64,000 nt of DNA from the NCBI GenBank assembly GCA_918026815.1, contig CAKJVC010000146.1, forward strand, positions 1 through 64,000. The letters run 5' to 3'. Both the position numbers and the translations under genes were made by a program. Below the pieces are notes generated by a model. That model ran no database searches, was not told the origin of the DNA, and was given only the letters and a program-made list of their open reading frames with translations. Shown one piece after another: positions 35,994 to 48,206 of the stretch. The stretch is from Chalara sp. BL73. Its lineage: Eukaryota > Ascomycota > Leotiomycetes > Helotiales. Positions within the stretch are counted from its first letter, which is position 1. Each line of letters opens with the position of its first letter.

Positions 35994-38900
35994 ATGAGAA
36001 ATCTGAGAAACATTCGAGCGCAGCAATGGCATCTTCCCACGTGTTTTCAGGGAAGATCTATGACAGCATCGACCTGGGATCTTGCTAATGGCTCGATTCT
36101 CTGTACCGTGGGACCAACACAAGACAATCCTCTTATAGAACTTATAAGAATCGATATTTCATCAGAGACGCAGTATACAAATTGTCTGTATCCTCCTAAC
36201 AGACATGGCGCTAACAGTTGTATAGAAGTCACTCAGTCATAACATCCTGGGATGCTCCATCTCCAAATCCTGACCTGGAGTATGACACAATTTTAAGCCT
36301 TCACTATTTTAGTGATAATCTTACAGCTTGTCTTGTCCTTGCAGGTGGAGACATTATTGTCGTCAGAGAAGAGCCACTATCTGGTGAAGATCGAATCGAA
36401 ATTGTAGGTTCAGTTGATGCCGGTATTACAGCTGCAAAGTGGTCACCTGACGAGGAGCTTCTTGCCATTGCGACGAAAGCAAACACTGTTGTTTTTATGA
36501 GCAGAAATTTTGAAAGCATCACAGATATCACTATGACATCTGAGGATTTGAAAGCCTCGAATCATGTCTCTGTGGGTTGGGGCAAGAAAGAGACTCAGTT
36601 CAAAGGCAAAGGAGCGAAGGCTTTGCAAGACCCAACTATCCCGGAAAAGATCGATGAAGGAGTGTTGAGTCCGAATGATGATGCTAGAGTAGCCATCAGC
36701 TGGAGAGGAGACGGCGCATATCTCGCCATTTCTACCGTTGAAGGCGGAGCAAGGCGTCTAATTCGAGTGTACTCGAGAGAAGGCGTTTTAGATAGTGTTA
36801 GCGAACCTGTTGATGGTTTGGAAGGTGCTCTGAGCTGGAGGCCCGCAGGGAATCTCATAGCTGGCGTCCAACGGTTTATAGATCATGTTGACATTGTCTT
36901 TTTTGAGCGGAATGGTTTGCGCCACGGGCAATTCAGCCTGCGACTCACCCCCGAGCAATTGCTCGTGGAGACTCATGGCATCAGTCTATTCTGGAACTCG
37001 GATTCAACAGTACTGGCGGTAGTGATGCCAGATCGCATACAGCTGTGGACCATGGGAAATTACCACTGGTACCTAAAGCAGGAGTTCCAAACAGCATATC
37101 GTCCTCTGTTGTTCGTGGATCCTTTAATATGGCATCCTGAAAGAGCCTTGCGTATTCTAACCGTATCACCAGGTGAGCATAATTCTTCTAACCTAACTTC
37201 CTGCGGTTCTAATTCAGCCACAGAATCACTCGCAATCATAGAGTACATTTTCACCACGGCGCGAGGATCGACAATTCCACCAGATGACCAAGGAGTGGTC
37301 ACTGTTATTGATGGGCAGACTCTCAAGATCACGCCTTTCAAGGCAGCAAATGTCCCTCCTCCAATGGCACTTTATGAAATATTACTACAGTCGAACATAG
37401 TGGATATTGCTTTGAACGCTGATGCTTCCATAATCGCAATTCTGCATCAGAGCGGTGTGTCTGTCTTCGAATGGAAGAGTGCTTCAGCTGCTTCACTGCC
37501 TATTTTGACAGGTCGTTTCACGTTTCCTGACTATCGGGTAGGCGAGGAGTTCTATCAGCAGATTTCCATATCCGGCCACAACGAGATTCATGTGCTTAGC
37601 AGGAATAAGGAAGCTTCACAGATCAAGCGTATCATACTTAACGCCGACAACGGCAGTATAGAGAATCTCTCGACTCCAGCGCTCTCATTCTCAGCATCAT
37701 TACTATCTAGCTTCTCGGACGATAGTCGTAATCATTCTTTTACACAAAGTTCTTCGGGGGACATCCAGAGCTTAGATGCCGGCAACTCTTTGTCCCAATG
37801 CAAATTCCCAATGGCACTGCCATGGGTCGACGTTATCCCATATAACCAATCTTATATTGCATTCGGCATGTCTAGTAATGGACATCTATATGCGAATTCA
37901 CGCTTGCTAGTGAAAAACTGCACATCCTTCCTTCTCACTCAAGCGCATCTCATTCTGACAACAACAACACATCTTATCAAATTTGTACATATCACTAGTG
38001 TTGAGAGTATGTTAGATTTTTTAGTTTACTTGATATATTACTGACATGTTTTAAGATCTAGAGATTCCACCAGATGATCCAGAAACGGATGAAAGGTGTC
38101 GTAGCATTGAACGTGGCGCGCGACTTGTCACTGCGATACCTACAACTGCAAGTGTGATCTTACAGATGCCTCGAGGAAATCTCGAAACTATCTTCCCGCG
38201 TGCAATGGTTATTGCTGGCATCCGGGCTCTTATCGAGGAGAAGAATTATAGAAAAGCCTTCACCAACTGCAGAACCCAGCGAGTGGATATGAACATCCTT
38301 TACGATCACGCACCAGAACAGTTCCTAGCCAACGTCCCGCTCTTCATAGACCAAGTAAAGAAGATTACATATATCGATCTCTTCCTCTCTTCTTTGAGGT
38401 AAAAACTTCATCCCCTTGTTGATCTATGAATTAACCTAACGATATTGGCAGGGAGGAAGATGTCACGAAAACTATGTATAAGGAAACGAGAGTTATTTCA
38501 GCAGTTAACGGTCCACCTAAAGCTAATGACACAGCTCCAGTGGCTTCAGAACCGCGAACCGTAAGTACCTCGATCGTGCAAGCCTTTCACAATTGGAGCC
38601 ATTTCAAGAGTAACGACTGATTTTCCAAAAGATTGGGCCATCAAAAGTGAACAAGATCTGTGATACGTTTCTTGGAGTTCTGAAGACTCGAACAGCCACA
38701 AATTTACAGAACATTATCACGGCTAATGTATGCAAATCTCCGCCAGCGCTCGATGACGGCCTAAATGTGGTGGCTTTCCTGATGCAAGACAACCAGACGT
38801 TAGCAGACAAAGCTGTTGAGCACATCTGTTTCTTAGCGGATGTCAATAAACTATACGAGAATGCCCTTGGTCTATATAATCTTGAGCTTGCATTACTAGT

Positions 38901-40209
38901 GGCACAACAATCTCAAAAGGATCCTCGAGAATATCTGCCTTTCATGCAAAATCTACAAGAAATGCCAGAACTTCGAAGGAAATTTGTAATCGATGATTAC
39001 CTTGGGCGCCACACGAAAGCGCTTACACACCTGCACACTTTAGATGCTTTCGATGAAATACAAAAATATACCCAAAAACACTTACTGTACAAATACGCCC
39101 TAGCGCTCTACCGATACAATCCTTTCCAACATGCCATCCTTACCGAATTATATGCTCAACACTTGGAAGCGAAATCGAAATTTAAGGAAGCTGGTTTGGC
39201 ATATGAATCTCTTCCAAACTACCCACGAGCAACGTCCTGCTACCTCTCTTCCGGAGCCTCACAATGGCGCGAAACTCTTTTCTGTGCGCTTTCTCAAACA
39301 CCCCCTGTATCAGGTTCCGCCCTCCAGGATCTTGCAACCTCTCTTTATGATGCCTTGATAGAAAGCAAAGACTACTTTGCCGCAGCATCTATCCAGCTTG
39401 ACTACCTATCATCTGTTGAGACCGCTGTAAGAACATTTTGCAAGGGTTATCTCTTCGCCGACGCAATGCACCTCGTCGCCATAAAATCCCAACCTCAATT
39501 ACTGGAGAGCTTGATTGACCCTGGTCTAGGTGATGCGCTCGCATCTTCTACAGAATTGCTCGCGGAATGTAAGGCTCAGTTACAAGCTCAAGTGCCTCGC
39601 ATTCGCGAGCTGCGTGCTAAAGCCCTTGCTGACCCGCTTGCCTTCTACGAGGGAGAGCGTGGTGGCGACGGCGATATTCCGGACGATGTTAGTGTCGCTG
39701 CGTCATCGAGACTGAGCACGAATCGGAGCTTGTTCACGCGATACACAGGAAAGGATAGTCAAGGACAGAGCTTAGGAACTGCTGGAACCGGTGTAAGTCG
39801 CGCGACTAGTAAAAATCGGCGAAGGGAAGAAAGAAAAAGAGCCAGAGGGAAGAAGGGCAGCGTATATGAAGAAGAGTATCTTATTGCCAGTATTGGGAGG
39901 CTGATAGAGAGAGTCGAGAGTGTCAGAGCTGAGATAGACAGGCTAGTTGCAGGCTTAGTCAGAAGAGGGATGTGGGAGCGGGCAAGAGCGGTGGAGGGCA
40001 GCCTGACCGATGTGGTAGCCATGTGCCAGGATTGTATACCAGAGGTATTCGGGATGGATGAACCAGTAAGGACGGAAACTGAAGGCGAAAATGAGTACAG
40101 ACCAACAGGTGGTGATGCGGTTCTCCAAGAGAGCATCGATGCTGCAGGCAAGCGCAAACAGCCACCACATGTTGTTGCATTTCAAAGACTCTCTTTGCTA
40201 GGCACGTAA
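35994..40209 (+). CDS. ELP1: Elongator complex scaffold subunit Elp1 (Iki3)
   Basis: Elp1 is the large scaffold of Elongator, which modifies wobble uridines of tRNAs (the cm5U and mcm5U pathway). Model: exons 35994-36172, 36226-37172, 37218-38006, 38056-38398, 38452-38560 and 38632-40209, giving 1314 residues, the usual length. The N-terminal two WD40 propellers start at MRNLRNIR and include TSWDAPSPNPDLEYD, WSPDEELLAIATKAN, ISWRGDGAYLAISTV, and LSWRPAGNLIAGVQ. The TPR-like C-terminal half includes MPRGNLETIFPRAMVIAGIR, NILYDHAPEQFLANVPLFID, VKKITYIDLFLSSLR and YLPFMQNLQEMPELRRKFVI. Near the end is the basic KNRRREERKRARGKKGSVYE patch, which in yeast binds tRNA and is phosphorylated. The 45-nt intron 37173-37217 is a multiple of three and has no stop, so it can also be read through. 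Confidence 0.92.
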
Positions 40210-40340
40210 GATCAATATATACAGCCTAATATACAATACAGATCTCCAAAAGAAAATATTTCTAGGTCTACGTGCCGTATCCTATTTTGCAACGCCTTCA
40301 ATGCCCATGTGGAGTAAAAGATTCTTTACATATTATACAT

Positions 40341-41536
40341 TTATGATGCGACTGGAAGACCTTTCTGCGCTTGTTCAAGCGCCTTGCCCAGCCGTTCTCT
40401 TTCCTCAAGAATCGCCCCAATCTTCGTGAGCATTTTCGGACTTAGGATCTGCTTTTTTGCCATCTTCCTACGCAAGCGTTGTTCCTGTTTGTGAAGAGCT
40501 TTCAGGGGGGTTTCCATTTCCTTGATCTGCGCCTTCTTTGCTTGCTTCTCTCTGTCCTCCTGCATTTTGGCCTCAATATACTCGGGATCATGTCGTGTTC
40601 TGAACTTGGAGAATCTGTTGCGCAGCTCGTCGATCACGCTTAATGGCATGGGAGGTCTGAGTAATGTTGGCACAAACGTCCTTACCTCCACGTCTAGTCG
40701 TAGTGTATCGCCGGGTTGATCTTTGATATCTTCGTCCTCCTTCACAGGCCATGGGATTTCTGTGTGTGTACCAGCAATGAAACGCCTATGTTCTAATTTC
40801 ATCCTGTCACGGTCTTCAATAAAGTGACTTGCACCAATTTCCTTGATGATAACATCCCGGATATCTTGACCTTTCGTCTTTAGAGGGGCAACAAGACGGA
40901 CATGCTGTAGGGAAACAGGTTGCTCTACACTGCGCACAGGTCGTTGGTCTGTCTCATCCGCAACCTGCATCCATTTTGGAACTTCCACATCAATCTGAGA
41001 GCAACTGATCAGTATTAAGCCGCGTTGAGTACAGTGATCGGTATAATGTGTGTATATCATACCATGTTTAACCCTTCAAGAGTAACCTCACACCTCTCTT
41101 CATCGATGTTACCTATTGTCCCAATTCTCCCCTTATCTCTTCCCTCTAGAATCACCATCCTATCTCCTTTTGCGATATTCAGATACTTTGTACCATTGAA
41201 CTTATTATTCTGGACATATGTGCCACCCCACATCTTCATTATGGCTTCCCGCTCTTTGGTAGGCAAGGCCGGCCCCCGAAGCCGTTGCCCATCAATCGTC
41301 CCATACGTGTCTTTCTTGCTTCCGACGTCTCTCTTCGGTGCCAATGGCCCTAGTTCCCAATCCTCTCTTCGATTGATGGCAGCTTGCTTGATGTCCATGA
41401 TCTGCATTCTCCTGGACAACTGAGCTTGTTCTCTGTTGGATTTTGCCATTGCTCGCGCGTTGTCTGCTTTGCGTTTCGCAAGCCGGCGAGCGGCTTGCTT
41501 TTCCGCCATTATCGTGCGCCGGATCACCTTCTGCAT
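40341..41536 (-). CDS. MRPL40: Mitochondrial large ribosomal subunit protein uL24m
   Basis: This is the fungal mitochondrial relative of ribosomal protein L24, called MRPL40 in yeast. Model: exon 1 41536-41063, intron 41062-40995, exon 2 40994-40341, 375 residues. The basic N-terminus (MQKVIRRTIMAEKQAARRLA) suits both mitochondrial import and rRNA contact. The KOW motif is clear (KGDRMVILEGRDKGRIGTIG), followed by DEERCEVTLEGLNM across the intron into IDVEVPKWMQ. The C-terminal fungal extension includes IPWPVKEDEDIKDQPGDTLR and the FRTRHDPEYIEAKMQEDREK helix, ending in a charged coiled coil. Its 3' end is convergent with ELP1, with only 131 bases between the stop codons. A TAA at 40341-40343 ends the frame. 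Confidence 0.88.
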
Positions 41537-42982
41537 GTTTGCAAAGGAATTGGTGCGATCAATGTTCCGGCTTTCGTGGTCTGGAGACTTTTTTGGCGGT
41601 TGATGCTTGATGCTTGGCGTTTTGATTGCTTATGTAACCAAGATAACTCGTGCTCTCAGCTCTGGGGCCACGTGATACCAGGCATTTTTGCCCGGCGACT
41701 CAAGTCCTAGATGGGTATTGAAAGTCTGCCTTGCCACACCAAACAAGTCCCGCTCCGCCTCAAATCATGAGCTGACCACTTGAATCGAATTTCAAGAAAT
41801 TACCAAAAGTATAGGGGGAACCATGATTACGCGTGTTCCCAACAGAACTACCACCTACCTCACTTACCGTAAATTCTCGCATCTCGCTATGTTCCCGTAT
41901 ACGAGCTGTACATGTGAGACCTTCACCAGGATCCGACACTCTGGAAGACCACTGCATGGTCTTGGAAGTTTCGGCTGAGACTCACTCATTGAGACGTGCT
42001 CCTGAACCCTTCGGAACAGCCTGGCATTTTCGTCATCAGAAAATTGGGTAGGTATCGAGGTCTCTGAATCCAAGAATGAAAGTCCTGCAGCACTACTAAC
42101 TAGCCCACGTATGAACGGCAATGCAGAGTCTTCGATATCCCGATCGTTGCCTCCACTACTTAGGGGTAGGCTTCAGCGGTGAGTCCTTAGCTGGTATCTA
42201 TCTCATTATGGCTAGCGATCCATTGATCACATCACATTGATGAGCTCCCCCAAGAAGATGATGATCATAACCTCATGAAACATTAGCTGTAATCTTGGGC
42301 CTGAGCTGTTGCATCCAGAGCTCAAGGCAAGAACTGACAACGCTAAAATGTAGGAGATCACCATGGCTACTGGGTAGCATATAAATTTGTATATAGATAT
42401 AGGGATATATATATACGTGTATGCATATATATCTTGATGCTCGTTTGTAGATTGTAGATGTAGCTATAGAGGTACCCTAAATAATACAAGGACTCCTTTG
42501 AATGAGCATTTCAGGACCAAGGTTGACATAAACTCTCTCGGAGCTTGGAAGCTTAATCAATCAGCCAAATATTCAAGGTACTTAACTTATTTTACTTCCA
42601 GACCGCGTGCCCCTTCTGAATTACCCCCCTCCTCCTCCTCCTCCTTTAACACATCCCGCAGCTAAAACTTATCCAAGCTGACACATCTTATCTCTTCTTT
42701 CTCTTGTTCCTGTTTCTTTTATAATCCCTTTTTTTTTCTCACGCGGCTGAATTATCGAGCAGCCTCCATCCCAGCTTGTGAATCATTCTGGCCTGCGACC
42801 GAACAGTCACCCCAGCTGGTGTTGCTGCCTTAAATTTCTATCTAAGGCCACAATCTCTTGCACTAGTTTGGCCTCCAACGGGACCTTCCTCATCAACACT
42901 CTCTCATACAACCCCCATACCCCAACCCATCCACTCATATCAAGTCAACCACAGAACAACACAAGCATAAACTCATATCGCC
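41537..42982. other. Upstream region of RHO1, with possible small gene
   Basis: The 3' part (42560-42982) is CT-rich with runs such as CCCCCCTCCTCCTCCTCCTCC near 42625-42645 and is the likely RHO1 promoter and leader. An AT-rich block with repeated ATATAT lies at 42390-42432. On the minus strand 42364-41760 contains several protein-like frames, described as a separate entry. Confidence 0.45.
41760..42364 (-). CDS. Candidate small secreted protein gene, tentative
   Basis: A hypothetical gene not supported by homology. An ATG at 42364 opens MVISYILALSVLALSSGCNS, which looks like a signal peptide. After a stretch with stops, the minus strand is open from about 42172 with SLPLSSGGNDRDIEDSALPF and FLDSETSIPTQFSDDENARL. 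Then a different frame, 41957-41760, reads VSDPGEGLTCTARIREHSEM and ends at a TGA (41760-41762). The first join can be made in phase with a GTGATC donor and a TAG acceptor near 42154. For the second join I found no canonical splice with the right phase, so either an exon boundary is misjudged or there is an indel. An upstream TATA-like block (42390-42432) is compatible with a promoter. Confidence 0.25.
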
Positions 42983-44099
42983 ATGGCAGAAATTCGCAGA
43001 AAGCTTGTCATTGTTGGTGATGGCGCGTATGTCACCAACCTCTGTCCCCTGAGGAAGTGCTATGATGCTCAGCTTAGAGCATTTGGTTTCTTCCTGAACT
43101 CAATCCCGTTGTTGAAATATAAACATTGAATGCTGACATCTCACTCATATAGTTGCGGAAAGACCTGTCTGTTGATGTAAGTATCTGCCCTGATCTTTGG
43201 ATCCACTCTCTTGTGCTGTCAAAAACGAAATGCTGATGACGACGCAGCGTATTCTCCAAAGGAACCTTCCCCGAAGTAAGCTCTCTCATCTGCCTCCCCC
43301 AATGCCTCAAATTCCACAACATCCCATGGGGCATTCCTACGATATCCTTGAGCTTGCGCGGCCTCGGAGCTATAGCTCTCACTATCTCAACATAGCTCAT
43401 ACACCATCTCGAACGTACAACATAAATAATGGAATATGCTAATGGATCCGGTGTGCAGGTCTATGTCCCAACCGTTTTCGAGAACTATGTAGCCGATGTT
43501 GAGGTTGATGGGAAGCATGTCGAATTAGCTCTGTGGGATACGGCTGGACAAGAAGATTACGATCGTCTCCGACCTCTGTCATACCCAGATTCGCATGTCA
43601 TCCTTATTTGCTTTGCAGTCGACTCCCCAGATTCGCTCGATAACGTTCAGGAGAAGGTACGGTAATCTTATAGTGTTTTGGATTAAAGATGATACGAACT
43701 TGCTGACACATGCTACGTTGAATAGTGGATTTCCGAAGTCCTCCATTTCTGCCAAGGTCTTCCCATCATTCTTGTTGGCTGCAAGAAGGATTTGCGTTAC
43801 GACCAAAAGACCATTGAAGAGCTCCACAAGACTAGTCAGAAGCCTGTCACACCTGAACAAGTAAGTACATACTATTTCCAGGCTGCATCAACTCCGGAGA
43901 TTATGTAGAGACGACGGGTTTTGGCAGCTGCTAATACATTTTTCTATAGGGTGAGGAGATCCGCAAGAAGATCGGTGCCTACAAGTATCTTGAATGCTCA
44001 GCAAAGACAAATGAGGGTGTTCGTGAGGTGTTCGAACACGCTACACGCGCTGCACTTTTGACAAAGAAGAAGAAGGATAAGAAGTGCATTCTCCTGTAA
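42983..44099 (+). CDS. RHO1: Rho1 GTPase
   Basis: Rho1 is the membrane-bound GTPase that activates beta-1,3-glucan synthase and the protein kinase C cell-wall pathway and organises actin. Model in six exons: 42983-43026, 43153-43176, 43248-43275, 43459-43656, 43726-43860 and 43950-44099, 192 residues. G1 is GDGACGKT (12-19) with Gly14. The effector loop is YVPTVFENY (34-42), G3 is DTAGQE with Gln63, then GCKKDLR, SAKTNEG and the C-terminal CAAX box CILL preceded by a lysine-rich stretch, predicting geranylgeranylation. [20 protein letters not shown] and the Rho insert region separate it from Cdc42 and Rac. Exons 2 and 3 are only 24 and 28 nt, so the P-loop region is scattered over three exons; this intron-rich 5' end is usual for fungal RHO1 genes. 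Confidence 0.95.
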
Positions 44100-46115
44100 A
44101 TGTACCATTGTCGGCTTCTCCTCTTTAATGCGATCGGATTCTCTATACAACGAACATGGCTCCTTGAGGGGTGTTACGGAGTGCTTTCCGGGATGAAATA
44201 CGTGCTCTGAGAAGTTTTGCATGGCTCCTCTTTTCATGGTCTATCATCTTTCCAGTAACCTTTTGTGGAATAACTCCCAAATCCTCCTCGCTAAACATCC
44301 AAACTCTTACCTACACGACCGGCGTGCTGCTCTTCTTCCTCTCTTGATTCGGATACATCTTGGCATGGGGGCATCTTTTTCCGCTATGCTGGCTATTTCT
44401 GCTGCGTCTTTTTTGCGAGATCTTTATTTGCGTCTCTTTGTTTCTCTGCGTAAGAGGGAAATATGGTGTCATACGCCGCATCTAGCTGCTGCGTCTCTTC
44501 CTTGGTGTGTGTTGGGGGCAGGCAGGGCTAAGGGATACGCATTTTGTAAGGTGTAATAGCAATAGGCGTAGTTAACAAGAGATGTTTTTGAGATACCATT
44601 CTTTCACTAGCTCCTTCATCTGTTTGCAAACTACTATTCGGCAATATTGTGGTGACACCATGACATCGCAATACTCTACACCAGATAGTATCCGTATCAC
44701 TTCTCATGCCCATGTTCCCCATTTATATAAACCATGTTCTCCAACGATGAACCTCTCATATCTTTAGCATGTCGCCCAGAATGACAATTCACGGTTCAAG
44801 TTGTTAAGTCCGTGGCTATCAAGAGTTCTGGTGAGGGCACGAAGGCTGGAAAGCTGATCTCTATTTTAAAAGGTAAGTAGAGTTGAGTAGCTACCTGCTA
44901 CATATCCCCGGTCGCTCGAAAGATCCCGTTGCAAAGTCTGCTCAAACTGAGTCCTTCTATCTTTACACGAGAAGAGTCACAATGCTGAGCAACCAAAAAG
45001 AGCAACCCGCGAAAACACTTGCCAGGATGGAAGAAGGTGAGTGTGCGTGCGGCTACAGTGAGTGGTTTGGCAGGTCTTGTAGGCATAGCACAGTTATAAC
45101 CAGACATGATGGTCCATTGTTGTCCTGATGTCTCACCGTCAGTTCCTAGATCGCGCTACTTCGTAATAGCTGGGTGTGTGTGTGTGTCAATGACGGGTGG
45201 TAGATCATGATGCAGCACGAGGTTTTTTTTTATTGGGGTTTTTTATATAAAAAAGGGGCTTGTTGCTTTCTCTACGTTCGGATGCTCAGGTACTACGCTT
45301 ACAGCAGAGTTAGGGGGGGATAACGCTAAATGTTCGCATAGATCGTAACTATTTCGATGTAGTAATGTTGCGGTGGCTCAATTAAAGTGTCTAGGCAGGC
45401 TGGCGGACCAGTAGTTTATGCCTTTCTAAGCCATATCAAAGAGCTACAGACGAGGACAAGCGCAGGCCATGAAGGCCGCGGTGCATTCGGCCGGCCCATA
45501 TTTACATAGCTCGCAAAGCGTGAGAATATATTGAATGCGCTGGGAGTGAGTATATAAGAAAGCCGGCGAGGCATGCGATTTCCTCTACGAGGAAAGACCC
45601 CCTTGTTTTCGTTTCCTAGGAATACGGCTATTTCCATTTTTTTTTATTAAAAAATGTGCTGTTTCCACTAGTCCTTTTACCTTCTTCGCAGGCCAGAGGT
45701 GCAATCCGATGCTCTGTTACGTACCTTCAGATCTTACCTGCGGTAGGGACGTTTTTGAGCTTGACATCGTGCTTAGCTCACTTTGGAGCTGCACATGATG
45801 GGGCATGAATGGGTATCGGGTTTTGTTAGCAAAGAATCTCTCCGAGCATAGTGATAGATGCTGTTTGTGGTTGACGAAAGTCTGGCGGTGACAGGTTGAT
45901 CACTTCTCTGAGGGCAGGGCAGCAGCTCTCCAGGCGAACCGGCTCAGAGAGCTAGAGTTGCTGCTTGCATACACCAAGGTTTGAGACCTGGTTGTGTCGT
46001 ACCTCTTCAACCTTACTCACGAGAATACTCACAATTGAAATACGGCTGCTTGCTCGTTTAATTGGACAGGTTGCTCAACTGCTGTTCAGAGTGGACCTGC
46101 AGTAAATCCCATAGC
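44100..46115. other. Intergenic downstream of RHO1
   Basis: The first several hundred bases are likely RHO1 3' UTR; the 111-codon ORF at 44221-44556 is not supported. A short TG repeat (about seven units) lies at 45173-45187 and T-rich runs lie near 45222-45244 and 45638-45650. No gene was recognised. Confidence 0.45.
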
Positions 46116-46439
46116 ATGAGTGCAGTAGTAGAATCTGACAAACATGGCGTTATTGATTATCGACAAGGTTTTTCCAAAGTTCATCCTGAACAGCAAAGGG
46201 AGGTCGACCACTGTTTTGCTTCTTGGGCGTGTGCAATTGCGGAGGGAACTTGGCTCTTAACTGGAGGAGCTAGGTTACATGGGCGAGGAGACAGTAATCA
46301 GGAGGGTGTTCCCAAGTATAATGACCTACCGTGCGATTTTTCACGATACTTAGTCTACCTGGACAACGCAGAGCGTAAGATGAACAAGCTAGAAAGTACC
46401 TCTTCATCAGTCAACCATGGAACAAGCATCTTTTATTGA
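46116..46439 (+). CDS. Hypothetical 107-residue protein, tentative
   Basis: An uninterrupted frame begins at ATG 46116 (MSAVVESDKHGVIDYRQGF) and ends at a TGA at 46437-46439. The composition is that of a soluble protein, with HPEQQREVDHCFASWACAIA and EGVPKYNDLPCDFSRYLVYL. I recognise no family, signal peptide or motif. The frame is open for a further 18 codons upstream without an ATG. It ends 80 bases before the stop of the convergent transporter gene. It may be a real small gene or a chance open frame. Confidence 0.25.
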   Translation: MSAVVESDKHGVIDYRQGFSKVHPEQQREVDHCFASWACAIAEGTWLLTGGARLHGRGDSNQEGVPKYNDLPCDFSRYLVYLDNAERKMNKLESTSSSVNHGTSIFY

Positions 46440-46519
46440 TCTCTATAGCAAAATAAGTCATACAATAGCTAGTAATGCATACTTTCTCTAATCCCCCAGG
46501 CTTTTATTTAATGTACATT

Positions 46520-48206
46520 CTATTTGCATTGTGCGGGTCCTCCTTCATCAGACACCATCTTTGCAACCGCTTGTATCAAGCTAATGCCCATGACTATGAA
46601 TCCAAACACCACACACACCATGGCCGGTATAGTCTTCCAACTCCTTGTACTCAGCTTTATATAACACAACGGCGGCAATATATACGCCAGCGCACATGCG
46701 CTCGTAGCCCCAATCAACTCGAATACAGCACCGAGATCACACGTAATAAGACTCAATGTCATAGCACTGACCACCAAGCTCGTCGAGAATATGAGATGTA
46801 GATTCATGTTGAATGGCTCGCCAGGGAAGTAATAATGCGTCATGACCTCTCGACAGACGAACGCCTCAAGGGGCAATGTGGTGAGCATGTTGAGTCCAAA
46901 GCAGAAACGCGCGATATTGACCATGATGTTGTCTTCGGGGAAGTTATTGAGGACATTACCTTGCGTAAGAGAACCGAAGGTTAGGAAGCCGGCCAGCGCC
47001 ATCAGGAGGCAGGCGACCATGGAAACGGTGGTGCTAAAGTGGGTTACTTTGGCAAAGCGGTCAATGGTAGGCGTTTTGAGGGAGCCGTAGATGAGGAGCG
47101 AATTATGGTGGCAGACGAATGCTAGAGATATTAGAAGAATGATGTAACAAAGGTCATTGTCACTTACCGAATGAGATGACCCCAATGGCTTGAAACACGC
47201 CGCTATTTATCGTCCATAGAGGCTTACTGAAAGTACCTTTAGATTCCGCTGGAACGAAGAACCCTTGGGTAACCACTGTGATGAGAATGACCACCATGCT
47301 AATCAGTGCTAAAGTGCTTGCTTTTGCTAGCTGCTTTCGTCAGCCAACTTCCACCACCTCAGTACGAACAAGAATTACCTTTGCAATATCTCTGTAAAGA
47401 CTAAGCGGATAGCTCACTCCCAGAATGAATATCACAATAACAGCCCTTCTGTTGACTAGAAGGCTTAACACTGGTATTCCCTTCAAGCCTGGGAACAAAG
47501 CAGCCAGGACATGCGGAATCGAATCCCCCACTATGATTCCGAAAGCCACCATGCCCCCAAACGCAAAAGCCCACTGTGCAATGGAGATGGCAATCAATCC
47601 CGTCTTCCCGAAGCAATGCTCTACCGTCCCTTGGAAGCTGTTGCTCCCGCTCAACTTGCTGTTTATAACAATAAGCCGAATGGTCCAGTCGACGGTGATT
47701 GTGAGCAAGATGAGAAGTATAACACCGGTCAGAAGCCCGGCCTGCCGGAAAGCGTAGGGCTGTCCTATGATGCCTGCTCCGATGATGGAATTCGCCATGT
47801 TCATAAACGCAGAGCGCATCCCAGACTTCGGTCGCTGTCTTTCTCGCTCCGCCCATTCGTGTACATCCTCTCCACCGCCCCAAGGACTATTCGCGAGCGT
47901 CACAGACGGCGCCTCGATATCCGTGAGAAGCGGCGAATAGGTTGGACGAGGATCTCGCCGCCCCGACAGCGGCGAATTGTATGCTGGAGGAGCAACTTCA
48001 TTGGCACCATCATCTATCTCCGGCGGTAGATCAAAGCGTACTCGATTCGGCGTGCGTGGTGTTCGAGGCTCCTCATGCTGTTCATGTACGACAATATCTT
48101 CTTCGTCTGAGGAATTGTCTGCGAGCAGCCCTCGGTCCTCCTCATTTGTGGGGCCATTGGAAATTCCTCCATCCCTCCTTGGGCTGCTATGTTTGGCCTT
48201 GGCCAT
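46520..48206 (-). CDS. Vacuolar amino-acid transporter, AAAP family (Avt2-like)
   Basis: Model: exons 48206-47379, 47330-47168 and 47121-46520, 530 residues. The first 130 residues are cytosolic and polar (DNSSDEEDIVVHEQHEE) with Ser/Thr-Pro sites. About 11 membrane helices follow, starting with the AAAP signature SAFMNMANSIIGAGIIGQPY and including GVILLILLTITVDWTIRLIV, ISFAFVCHHNSLLIYGSL, the segment before FLTFGSLTQGNVLNNFPEDN, LVVSAMTLSLITCDLGAVFE and LIGATSACALAYILPPLCYI. The NSIIGAGI and VCHHN blocks place it in the SLC38-like branch with yeast Avt2, whose exact substrate is uncertain; others of the group export neutral amino acids from the vacuole. The long N-terminal tail is typical of moulds. 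Localisation is inferred from the family. Confidence 0.85.

Noticed and set aside
44221..44556. 111-codon ORF after RHO1
   Set aside because: It lies in the expected 3' UTR and has no protein family features.
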